From assembly GCA_011947345.1 (NCBI GenBank), contig JAAVTG010000841.1, positions 1 to 42,525 of the forward strand: a DNA stretch of 42,525 nucleotides. Direction: 5' to 3'. Source of the DNA: Phytophthora quininea. Taxonomy: Eukaryota; Oomycota; Peronosporomycetes; Peronosporales; Peronosporaceae. The notes under the pieces are model-generated. The model saw only the letters and a program-made list of their open reading frames with translations, made no database searches and was not told the DNA's origin. Position numbers and translations under genes: made by a program. This document shows, piece after piece, positions 10,834-19,903 of this stretch. Position 1 is the first letter of the stretch. Each line of letters begins with the position of its first letter.

Positions 10834-11600
10834 ACGCTTGGCTAATGCGCGCGAGCCAACCACCACCAGTTCGACCGCGACGTGGGGGATTTGAGGCGAG
10901 GACGGTTGATGCAGAAGTGATGCGGGAAACGGTCGAAGACGCTAAAGATCGGCAACGGAGAAACTCGTCGGGGCAAGCTGTGGGCGGTCTTCATGCCCAG
11001 CAACACGTCGCAGGAGACGCTCAGGGCGCCGAGAAGGTTGTAGGCAGGCTCTGAACCTGCTGAATATGCTGGATAGAATCATACTCATGAGTTGCCGCCT
11101 GTACACTGTAGGGGGCTCTGGTGGCCGCTGCTGCTGCGTCTTGACGCTCTCCATGTATGCAGGAGGGCAGCAACAGGAGAGATCGGAGTGAAGTGTTGTC
11201 TCCGTGCAGATGTGTGGCTGCTTAGCTTCTTGTGCAGATCGTTCTTCCAGAGCGCGTGTGTGTTGCTACTGCGTGTTCCCGCTGAACATTGCGTCGCTGG
11301 GTAGCGAAGCAGTCTTCTCACACTTCCTGTTGCGCATGGTAGTCTTCATTTAGTCGGCACGACGTGCGTCCGATGTCCATGCAAACACCAAGAACACGGA
11401 AGGTGAACGAATGGGCGACGCATTTGCAGTAGAAGGCGGTGAATATGATTTTCTTTGGCTGCACCCCTCACGCCCTGTGCGAGCCTCGTGAGGTCGATCA
11501 GCCACGAGCTATTGACTTGCTGCTGCCCATTGAGAATGCGTCGGGCCTTCTTTCACTTGTGGAGCTTTGCGTCTCGTCGGATGTCCGAGGTGGACCGCGC
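10834..11600. other. Intergenic stretch with no supported gene
   Basis: Between the divergent Mpv17 copies C and D there are only short open frames without recognisable similarity. It probably holds the 5' regions of both genes. I see no repeat or RNA gene in it. Confidence 0.5.
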
Positions 11601-11645
11601 CCCCATTTAACAATCTTCTCGCGGCAGCTCAACCAGAAGGACCCA

Positions 11646-12341
11646 ATGCGCAGCTTCCGACTGGTATACGACGAGTGGCTGCATCGCCGTCCGCTACTGA
11701 CCAAGATGGTAACTTCATCCGTGCTATTTGGCATCGGAGATCGTCTCTCGCAGAAGGTCGAGAAGCTCAGCAAAGCGGACGAGGAGATGGTACGAACCAC
11801 AAAAGAAGAAGTCGAGACGGGGCGATTACTGAGCAAGAGCGCGACTCAAACCGTCCGCATGATGGTCTGGGGCGGCTTACTGCTCACTCCGATGATGCAC
11901 AACTGGTACAACCTCGTGGACAAGGTTTTCCGTGGCACGAGCAGACTCGCGACGGCCAAGAAAGTCGTAGCCGACATGGTCTTCGTGGCGCCGCAGATGC
12001 CTCTCTGGTTCTTCACAAGCACGGGATTTATGGCGGGTCAGCCACTGCAGGAAGCGTTTGGGGACGCTGTCGAGAAGCAGCCGACGACACTCCTTGCCAA
12101 CTATCTGCTGTGGCCTGCCGCCAACAACATCACGTACGGAGTGATGCCACTGGAGTACCGACTACTCTTCACCAACTGCGTGAACGTCGGCTGGGCTTCG
12201 ATCCTCTCGTACATGGCAAACCACCCAGTCCCCACGTTGCCGTTTCTGCCGTCGCTAAAGAGGAAGGTTGGCCCCAGCGAAGAGACGGCCTCAAAGCAGG
12301 TCGATCTCCGACGCAGGATCTCTCGGAGACAGTCACTTTAG
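11646..12341 (+). CDS. Mpv17/PMP22-family membrane protein, copy D
   Basis: This is an intact 231-residue member. The open frame extends upstream to 11439, but the ATG at 11646 starts the conserved MRSFRLVYDEWLHRRPLLTK. The 38 bases before it are nearly the same as those before copy E, as expected of a shared 5' UTR. Landmarks: FGIGDRLSQKVEKLSK, an acidic linker, TVRMMVWGGLLLTPMMHNWYN, KKVVADMVFVAPQMPLWFF, LANYLLWPAANNITYGVMPLEYRLLF, CVNVGWASILSYMANHP. It ends in a basic, Ser/Arg-rich tail. Copies D and E are the closest pair in the cluster and clearly a recent tandem duplication. Confidence 0.93.
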   Translation: MRSFRLVYDEWLHRRPLLTKMVTSSVLFGIGDRLSQKVEKLSKADEEMVRTTKEEVETGRLLSKSATQTVRMMVWGGLLLTPMMHNWYNLVDKVFRGTSRLATAKKVVADMVFVAPQMPLWFFTSTGFMAGQPLQEAFGDAVEKQPTTLLANYLLWPAANNITYGVMPLEYRLLFTNCVNVGWASILSYMANHPVPTLPFLPSLKRKVGPSEETASKQVDLRRRISRRQSL

Positions 12342-12636
12342 CTAAGAGTAATAAACGGCCTTGAAATGCAGAAATGCTCCATGGCGACAGGAACCCGATA
12401 GCTTGTAGAGTGTTGCCATGCGCGGACAAGGGAGGACAAGTCAACGTGCTGCGCTCCATCGTGAGGCGGGGCACTATCGAGATTCTTATCCCGTTTAATT
12501 CACGTTCAACTGCCATTCTTTGACTTATTGTATGCGACACACCAATGAAAACATTTGAACGGGAGGCTACGTCGGTCTGACGCGGCGACTAGCCCATTTT
12601 GCAATCTTCTCGCAGCAGCTAAGCCAGCAGGACGCC

Positions 12637-13341
12637 ATGCGCAGCTTCCGACTGCTTTACGACGAGTGGCTGCATCGCCGTCCGCTGCTGACCAAAATGG
12701 TGACGTCGTCGGTATTATTCGGCATTGGCGACCGTCTCGCCCAGAAAGTGGAGAAGCTCAGCAAGTCGAACGAGGAGTTGTTGGCCCAAGCCAAAGAGGA
12801 GGAAGCGGTCGAAGAGGGCCAATTGCTGAGTACGAGCACCGCCCAGACCGTGCGCATGATGGTCTGGGGAGGGCTCATCATGACGCCGATGATGCACACG
12901 TGGTACAACCTTATGGAGAAAGTCTTTCGAGGATCTGGCAAGCTCGTGGCGGCCAAGAAGGTGGTGGCGGACATGGTCTTCGTAGCGCCGCAGATGCCTC
13001 TCTGGTTCTATACGAGCACGGGGGTCATGGCCGGCAAGCCGTTGAGAGAGGCCTTCGAGATCTCGGTCGAGAAGCAGCCGATGACGCTCCTGGCCAACTA
13101 CATGCTCTGGCCCGCCGCCAATACCATCACGTACGGAGTCATGCCGTTGGAGTACCGACTTTTATTCGCCAACTGCATCCACATCGGTTGGGCTTCACTC
13201 CTCTCGTACATGGCGAACCACCCGCTCCCAGAGCTGCCGTTCCTACCGTCGTTCAAGACGACATCAGAGCAGTCCCGTGCGGCCGAAGAACTAGACAAGA
13301 AGCAGGTCATGGTGCGTCGCAACAGCAGACAATCAGCTTAG
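12637..13341 (+). CDS. Mpv17/PMP22-family membrane protein, copy E
   Basis: This is an intact 234-residue member. The ATG at 12637 starts MRSFRLLYDEWLHRRPLLTK. The protein follows copy D almost residue by residue: FGIGDRLAQKVEKLSK, TVRMMVWGGLIMTPMMHTWYN, KKVVADMVFVAPQMPLWFY, LANYMLWPAANTITYGVMPLEYR, CIHIGWASLLSYMANHPLPELPFLP. It differs mainly in the acidic linker (residues about 45-65) and in the charged tail. The upstream sequence TTTTGCAATCTTCTCGC matches the 5' region of copy D. Localisation and substrate are unknown beyond what the family suggests. Confidence 0.93.
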   Translation: MRSFRLLYDEWLHRRPLLTKMVTSSVLFGIGDRLAQKVEKLSKSNEELLAQAKEEEAVEEGQLLSTSTAQTVRMMVWGGLIMTPMMHTWYNLMEKVFRGSGKLVAAKKVVADMVFVAPQMPLWFYTSTGVMAGKPLREAFEISVEKQPMTLLANYMLWPAANTITYGVMPLEYRLLFANCIHIGWASLLSYMANHPLPELPFLPSFKTTSEQSRAAEELDKKQVMVRRNSRQSA

Positions 13342-13595
13342 ATTAGTCGTTTACCTTACAGGACGAGGTTCTTATGACATCGCACTGTGTTGAATGGAAA
13401 CAACCTTGCTACTGCCGGCAGGACTCAACCAGGGTCTTGTACGCAGGCAGCAGAACACTCGCGTGAAGTGACGCGAGCTTTGAGCTTTAGACGGCGCCTT
13501 CGCGTCTTGTTCGCTCTGCAGACCCTCTTTTTGCAGCTCGGACCTCCAGCGATTTGTGTGGTCTCCGCCTACGTCACAAGCGCATTTTGATCGTC

Positions 13596-14219
13596 ATGAG
13601 GCGTCTGGGCTTGATCTACGACGGCTGGCTGCGTCGCTCGCCGGTTCTCACCAAGTGCGTAACGTCGGCGTTCCTGTTTGGGCTTGGCGATCGCATCGCC
13701 CAACGCATCGAGAAGCGTCGAGCGAAGGACATCGAACGTCGGGAGGGCAATGAGGACAGAGCGCTGGTGGCTGCTAGCACTGCTCGGACCCTGCGCATGA
13801 TGCTCTGGGGCGGCGTCCTGTTCGCGCCGATCGCGCACCAGTGGGTCAACTTTGTGGAGCGCACCGTCGGAAGCCACGGCAAGGTGGTGGTGGTCAAGAA
13901 GATGCTGCTGGACATGGTGGTGCTGGCCCCGAGCATCAACACGCTCTTCTTCACCAGCACGCAGATGATGGCCGGCAAGTCGCTGGCCCAAGGCTTGGAC
14001 TTTGCCGTCGACCGTCTGCCACAGACGCTCGAGGCCAATTACATGCTCTGGCCGCTCGCTAACATCGTCAACTACGGCTACGTGCCGCTGCAGTATCGCA
14101 TCCTGTTCATCAACTGCGTCAACCTCGTGTGGACGACGGTGCTGTCGAGCATCTCCAGTCGACCGAAAGCGATCGAGGCCGACAAGGAGCAATCAGGAGA
14201 GAGCACCATGCAATGTTAA
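13596..14219 (+). CDS. Mpv17/PMP22-family membrane protein, copy F
   Basis: This is an intact 207-residue member, and the last of the cluster. The ATG at 13596 gives MRRLGLIYDGWLRRSPVLTK, in line with the paralogues. The frame is open upstream to 13554 but carries no similarity there. Landmarks: FGLGDRIAQRIEKRRAKD, RTLRMMLWGGVLFAPIAHQWVN, KKMLLDMVVLAPSINTLFF, LEANYMLWPLANIVNYGYVPLQYR, CVNLVWTTVLS. It differs from D and E more than they differ from each other, so it stems from an older duplication. Confidence 0.93.
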   Translation: MRRLGLIYDGWLRRSPVLTKCVTSAFLFGLGDRIAQRIEKRRAKDIERREGNEDRALVAASTARTLRMMLWGGVLFAPIAHQWVNFVERTVGSHGKVVVVKKMLLDMVVLAPSINTLFFTSTQMMAGKSLAQGLDFAVDRLPQTLEANYMLWPLANIVNYGYVPLQYRILFINCVNLVWTTVLSSISSRPKAIEADKEQSGESTMQC

Positions 14220-14488
14220 CTGGTATAGCTGCTAGAATTCATTCCTGTCGTCGTCATTTTGGCGTGGACACAGCTGGAGACGCGAGAGATTTGAACTGTC
14301 ACAAGCCCACCGCGTAGTCTGCCAGAGACTCGGCGCGCAATCGCAAGCTCAAGCACTCATCAGCGCGCGGCAAGCGATGGCTCCGACAGTTGCGGGGAGG
14401 GAGCTCTCAGCCGCGTCGCACCGCAGCTTGTCGAGGTTGCAGACTCAGAGTCTCACTTCCCAATTGGCAAAACACCTCAATAACAAGC

Positions 14489-15196
14489 ATGTTCTACGAG
14501 CCCGGCAAGACCGACCACAACCTCCCGCACGACCCGTTCAAGGCCTGCGTGATCCCCGCCCCATCGGATGGATCTCCACCGTCTCGGCGGACGGCAAGGC
14601 CAACCTCGCGCCCTACTCGCAGTTCAACAACCTGACCTTCGATCCCCCTACGTCATGTTCAGCGCCAACCAGAAGCCCTCGGGCACGCAGAAGGACACGA
14701 CCGTCAACACAGAGACCACGGGCAAGTTCTGCTGGAACCTCGCTACCTGGGACCTTCGTGAAGCTGTCAACATCACCGCCGAGCAGGTGGCTCCCGGCGT
14801 CGACGAGTTCGAGCGCGCCGGTCTTAAGAAGGAGATGTCCAAGCACATTGAGGGCGTTCCAATGGTGGCCGACAGCCCCGTCAAGTTCGAGTGCGAGTAC
14901 TACAGCACCCTGCGACTGCCAGGCAACCCGCCCATGGGGTCGGTCGACGTGATCATCGGCAAGGTCGTCGCTGTGCACATCAAGGACGAGGTGCTAACCG
15001 ACGGCATCCTGGACGTCAAGAAGACCAAGCCCATTGCTCGCTGCGGGTACTATCAGTACACGGTGGTGACGGATACCTTCGAGATGGTCATCCCCAGCAG
15101 CGGCCAGGAGGGCGACGACGTTCTGGGTGGGCTCGAGGAAGCACCAAGAAACACCGGGAGATTGCTCAGCGCGAGAAGGAGGACAAGAAGGAATAA
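14489..15196 (+). CDS. Flavin reductase-like FMN-binding split-barrel protein, frame broken
   Basis: The protein begins MFYEPGKTDHNLPHDPFKAC, and the split barrel follows: RPIGWISTVSADGKANLAPY, FNNLTFDPP, YVMFSANQKPSGTQKDT. Then come VNTETTGKFCWNLATWDLRE and, near the end, PIARCGYYQYTVV. These are hallmarks of the flavin-reductase-like domain (DIM6/NTAB type), which binds FMN. Partner and substrate are unknown. Three one-base changes break the frame. Two are losses in C runs, near 14553 (CCCCGCCCC) and near 14644 (GATCCCCCTAC). The third is near 15148, after which the Lys/Glu-rich tail ends at 15196. Each break restores with one base and two lie in homopolymers, so sequence error is the likely cause. 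Confidence 0.85.
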
Positions 15197-16591
15197 ATGC
15201 TTCGTTAGAGATACAGAAAGGATGAATAGAGTGAGTGAGGATTCTTTCGCGTTGAAGTCGCCATCGAAATGATAACGTGGACTTTGGTCAAGACACATCG
15301 TCACTCATCGGTTTCACGGCAGCACGTTCACCGATTTCCTTCGCGACAACTTTGAATTCGCAATTACTACTACAAGGGACTAAAGAGAAGAGAGTGAGTG
15401 ACGGGAGGCAGTGCGATAAGCCTTAGACGGTGACTACGAGCTTCGAGTCGCCGACGGCGACACCGACCAGTGCGTCCTTGGAGATGACGACGGTGTTGTC
15501 GTCGGCCAGCACGTACTTGTCCGTCGACGTCGTCGAGGCAGCGTAAAGCGTACCCTCCGTCGAAGAGTAGTAGGTCGTGCCTTTGACGAGCGAGCTCGAG
15601 CTCACGTCCACCGTTCCAGATAGCGCAACGTCCAGGTCTGAGCCATCGACCTTCGACACAATACCGACGGGCTTGCCGAACGACTCCACCAACGCAATTC
15701 GCTGGTTCTGAGAACCAGCCCAGAGTCCGGCGTAGCCGATCAGAGCCCCGTTTCCGTGGCCACGATATCCAGCACGATCGATCCAGCCGCCTGCGGGTCT
15801 GCCGAAGCCACCGAGAAGTCCGAGTTGGACACGGGAAGCACCGGAGACGCCTCCGACAGCGACAGATCCGTCGAGTACGAGAGGATCTTGATGCTCGGCT
15901 TGCCCGAGTTGGCCGGATTCAAAAGCCAACAGCCAGTCGGTCGTTGGGCAACACGCGGACCACTGGGGTCGGGTAAAAGCCGCTGGACGAGCCAAAGTCG
16001 AAGACGCCCATGGAGTCGTCGAGCACGTACGAGCCGCGGAACGTTGGCGAGCCCGTAATGGTCGAGAACTCGACGAGCGATACTGTTAGCGCGTAGTTGT
16101 TAGTTGTGTCGAAGTAGCTCATAGCGATGACCGTCTCGGAGATCTTGGCCGTGTCCACGTAGTAGGTCGGGCTGACGGTCGTATCGCACACCTCGGACGA
16201 CTTCGTCAAAGCGTCTGAGGAATAACTGGCTGTGAACAGACAAAGACCGACAGAGCCCACCGACGACGAGGTTCCGTTGGTCGAAGTCGAGGTCGAGCTG
16301 TCCACGTACCAGGGCACCGTCACACTGGTGTTGGAGACTGACTGCGGGGTGCCGAACGTCGTGTACGTGACGCCGTTGGCGTTGCCGAACTCCAGACTGT
16401 CCGAGAACGAGATGGAGCCATCGTCGGCCACGGTCCCGACCACGATGCGCTGGTAGTAGGGTGTCACCAAGTACGACTCGTAGTACACGAGGGCGAAGCT
16501 GGTGTCGGACACGCGCGTCATGAAGTTGGTGCCCGACGTGTTGTACGCGACGACCGTGTGGCTCTGCTGCATTGAAACCTTCCCGTCGCTG

Positions 16592-16599
16592 ATAGTCAC
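16592..16599. repeat. Left target-site duplication ATAGTCAC
   Basis: These eight bases directly abut the left terminal repeat and are identical to 24190-24197. An 8 bp duplication is the hallmark of hAT insertion. Confidence 0.95.
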
Positions 16600-16611
16600 T
16601 AGAGTTGGGTA

Positions 16612-16735
16612 ATCGACCAGATCGGATTGATCGATCTGTACCTTCTGACCGATTCGATTGGTCCATACCGATTATCGATTTTTATCGATTGAATCCGATC
16701 GGATCCGATTCGATCGGATCGACTCGATATAAAAA
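16612..16735. repeat. Left subterminal repeat region of the hAT element
   Basis: The stretch holds many overlapping copies of GATCGGAT, ATCGATT and GATTCGAT in both orientations, just inside the left terminal repeat. A matching stretch lies at the right end. Confidence 0.75.
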
Positions 16736-17163
16736 ATCTAACTGATCCTGCAGAAACAGATCCAGTGTTGCATTTGAATACGAAGGATAACAGGTGTGAA
16801 CTACAACGACAGCGAGTTCATCCTTCTATTTCTAATATAATTTTAAACGAGCTTCCGCATTCAAAACAAAGGTTCTAGTCATCTGACTCGGACCTTCGAC
16901 AAAGTTTCTGCCCACTGGGCAGGCAGTGTCGATGGACCCGGCAGCAAGCGTCGCTCGAGTGAGAGGGAGGGGAGGCACTTCAGGTGGCCCGAACGCGGGT
17001 GATGTGGAGTCTGGTGTGACGCTAGCGTCGCGCGGGCACGTCTGCTGCGGATGCGAATTAGCCTGGTGCGTCGGTCAACGGCGCGTCTGGCAGTGTGACG
17101 ATGGGAAGCGGTGGCTCTGCAAGCAGCACGTCTGGGTCCGTGGCTGTGGTCGGCGGCTCCAGC

Positions 17164-17195
17164 GCTGCAGACAGCGGCGGCTCTGTGTCGGTGCA
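17164..17195 (+). repeat. Direct repeat copy 1 of a short cargo word
   Basis: GCTGCAGACAGCGGCGGCTC and the following TGTGTCGGTGCA recur at 19333-19364 with one mismatch. In the second copy this word sits directly before the other duplicated cargo segment, whereas in the first copy they are about 290 bp apart. Confidence 0.6.
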
Positions 17196-17480
17196 TGGTG
17201 GCCACAGTGGCGGTGATTCTGTGGGCGGCTCTGTGACGTTGCAGAGTGGCTCGAGTGCCGCAGACGCTGCCAGTGGTTTTATCGATATTGGGAGCGGGGC
17301 TGCGGCAAGGTCAGGCGCTAGTGGCAACATCAGTGTTTGCAAGGGCAGCGCGGTGTACGGCGCGTCAGGGACACTGTCGGTGGTGTCTGGGGACAGCTCC
17401 AGCGCTTCAAGCGGCGACATACTCGTCGCGAGCGGTCTTTCGACATCGTGCATCCGCGGCGGCTCAACCGGCCGCGCGAA

Positions 17481-17631
17481 TGCACGCGGAGGCTTCATGT
17501 CATCCGGCCCGGATGGCGTGGTGAGCCTGGTGAGTGGTGTTCGTCGCAGTGCTGGCGGCGGGGTAGTGGACATAGCTGCCGGTGGCAGCACTAGAGAGAG
17601 TGTGGGTGGCGGCAACGGAACGTGCGCGGCG
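17481..17631 (+). repeat. Direct repeat, copy 1 (Ser/Gly cargo)
   Basis: The stretch from TGCACGCGGAGGCT to CGTGCGCGGC is repeated at 19373-19525 with a few substitutions and small indels. It encodes the segment around SSGPDGVVSLVSGVRRSAGG. Confidence 0.75.
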
Positions 17632-19372
17632 GGCCTTTGAGTGGATCCTCGGGCGAAGCTGGCGGCGTCTCTCTGTCTGGCGGCGTGGGTTCGTCTGGCC
17701 CGACCATCGGGGAGGTGTTTCTCTCGACGGCGGCATGAGTGGCGCTGGTGTGGGCGGCCGTGTGGCTATCTCTTCTAGCGCCGGTTTGCTCGGAAGTGGT
17801 TCCGTGCGTGTTGCGACCGGTGTGAGTTTGACGGGGATAGTCCGAGCGGCGCCGTGTCGGTCAGTAGCGGTGAGTCCGCGGACGCGGCTTCGGGCGACGT
17901 GAGTGTGTCGTCGGGGCCTTCTTCGTCGAGCTTCAGTGGAAATGTGTCTGTGGCGTCTGGCTCTGCAGGCGGAACGGCCGGCAACGTGTCGGTGTCGGGA
18001 GGCTCTAGCAGCTCGTCGACGGGAGGTGTCGTGTCCGTGGTGAGCGGCGGCGTCTCGAGCGGCGGCGTCTCGAGCGGCGCTGTGTCTGTTGGTAGCGCTG
18101 CATCGAGTGGCGCGTCGGTTTCTGGCGCGGTGTCGTTGGTGTCTGGGGAAACTGTGGCTGGCGCGTCCGGCGCTGTGAGTGTGGCGAGCGGGTCTAGCGC
18201 CAGCTCGAACGGCGGCGCGCTGGATGTGGTCGGCGGGTCTAGTGGTGGTGCTGGGGATGGAGGCACCATCACAGTGGCCGGTGGCAACACGTTGACGGGA
18301 GATGCCGGCTCCGTTAAGGTGAGCGGCGGATTATCTTAGTCAAGCGGCTTGGGAGGCTCGGTCAGTGTGTCTGGCGGGTCGTCGACGGACGGCTCCGGAG
18401 GTGACGTGACAATCGCTAGTGGTGCTTCCGGGAGTGGTGTTGCCGGAAGCAGTGTGGCCGTCCGTAGCGGCTCCGGCGGTGGCCTGCGCATCATCCAAGG
18501 CGACAGCGTCGCGGTTGGCAGCGATGTGGAGCTGCGCGGCGGCGCTGTGAGGAGCTCGTCTCCTGCACAGAAAGTGAAGATCGTGGGGTCTCCGAACGCG
18601 CTAGGCGACGGAGGCGATGTGTCGGTTGAGGCCGGGTCGTCTGATGCGAGTGCCGGTGGGTCTGTGTCTGTGACCAGCGGCGTCGGCGCCTCGACTAGTG
18701 GCAACGTGATCGTGTCGACCGGCGTGGTGTCGGGTGGATCGAGTGGCGATGTCGCTGTGAGCACGAGTGCTAGTAGTGTCTCGAGTGGGTCTGTCGGAAT
18801 CGCGAGCGGGTCCGGCGAGACTCGTGCTGGGTCCATCGACGTATCCAGGGGTTCGTCTGGAAGCGGAGAAGGCTCTGGCATTTCTGTGGTTGGCGGCGCG
18901 TCCAACGCGTCGACCGGTGGCAATGTGACGATCGTCAGCGGCGAGGGCGTATCGACCGAGAGCGGCACGGTGGTAGTGCGTTCTCACGCCGGCACAGGCA
19001 GCGCCGTCAGTGGGTCCGTGTCGCTGTCGAGCGGTCCGACGGATGACGGTTCGTCTGGCTTGGTCTCGATCACGTCTGGCTCATCGATGAGAGGACCCAG
19101 TGGACCGTTGCGCGTCGGCGGTGGCGACGCTGGCGACTCTGGCGGGTCTGTGAGCGTGTCTGGAGGCAGCAGCTCCGGCGCGTCTGGGTCCGGCGGTGTG
19201 ACCGGTTTGAGTGGAGGTGCTAGTGCAACGGGCGGCACCGTGACGGTGGCTGCTGGTTTGAGCTCGGCTGGCGACTGGGCTTCGCTATCTCTGACGAGTG
19301 GAGAAGGGTCCGCCGGCAGGACTGGACCCGTGGCTGCAGACAGCGGTGGCTCTGTGTCGGTGCACACGCGAC

Positions 19373-19525
19373 TGCACGCGGAGGCTCCGTGTCTGTGTCA
19401 TCCGGCCCGGATGGCGTGGTGAGCCTGGTGAGTGGTGTCCGTCGAAGTGCCGGCGGCGGGGTAGTGGACATAGGCCGGTGGCAGCACTAGAGAGTGTGGG
19501 TGCGGCAACGTGAACGTGCGCGGCG
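19373..19525 (+). repeat. Direct repeat, copy 2 (Ser/Gly cargo)
   Basis: This matches 17481-17631. It loses the repeat-protein frame (stop after ARMAW at 19420-19422), and marks the right end of the recognisable Ser/Gly cargo. Confidence 0.75.
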
Positions 19526-19760
19526 TCTGGAAAGGTGACCGGCAGCGCTGGTGGTACGGCTTGTGCAGTCGTAAGGTGGTTTGAGAGATGGAATCGTAAC
19601 ATTCGTGGTGCGGTGACGTCTACTGGCCGCTGATACGACGTTATTGGTGGTGAAAGGAGGAAGCAGAGCACACTTTTGATCGGCGTCAGCGAGTTGTCTG
19701 TCGTTTGGCCTTTCATACGTTTAACGGAGCCCAGCGACGAGATGAAATACGGCGCATCCA

Positions 19761-19790
19761 ATCGGATCCGATCCGATCCGATCCGATCAG
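19761..19790. repeat. Internal GATCC-GATCC tandem cluster in the hAT element
   Basis: About five near-perfect tandem copies of ATCCG/GATCC lie 114 bp before the transposase start. The same word fills the subterminal regions at both ends of the element, so this may be a former element end or part of the transposase promoter. Confidence 0.6.
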
Positions 19791-19903
19791 ACTCGGGCTT
19801 CATATTCCCGCTGGCGGCGATCAAAATCATTTTCGCATTTGCGAGCTAGTGCGAAGCCGTTCACCCCCTCTCTCTACCTCTCCTGGAGCTATCACTTCAC
19901 AAC

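Larger units (their letters stand above)
16926..19540 (+). pseudogene. Ser/Gly-rich repeat protein fragment carried by the hAT element
   Basis: The frame encodes a long run of degenerate 13-20 residue repeats of the form S-G-G-x-V-S-V-x-S-G-S, for example GGSVSVSGGSSTDGSGGDVT (about 18352-18411). They are best read in frame 1 from 17095 to 19422. Such alternating small and hydrophobic residues suggest a beta-solenoid or adhesin-like wall protein, but this is inference. The copy is broken by a frame change around 17640-17850 and by a TAG at 18337-18339, beyond which the same frame continues as GLGGSVSVSGG. No secretion signal is visible, and the start near 16932 is poor. A second, shortened copy of its 17481-17631 segment lies at 19373-19525. 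Confidence 0.65.

Noticed and set aside
13569..14192. 207-residue open frame on the minus strand
   Set aside because: It is fully antisense to the intact Mpv17 copy F and is His/Arg-rich without similarity.
17058..19367. Several Pro/Thr/Asp-rich open frames on the minus strand
   Set aside because: They mirror the Ser/Gly repeats on the plus strand and have no features of their own.
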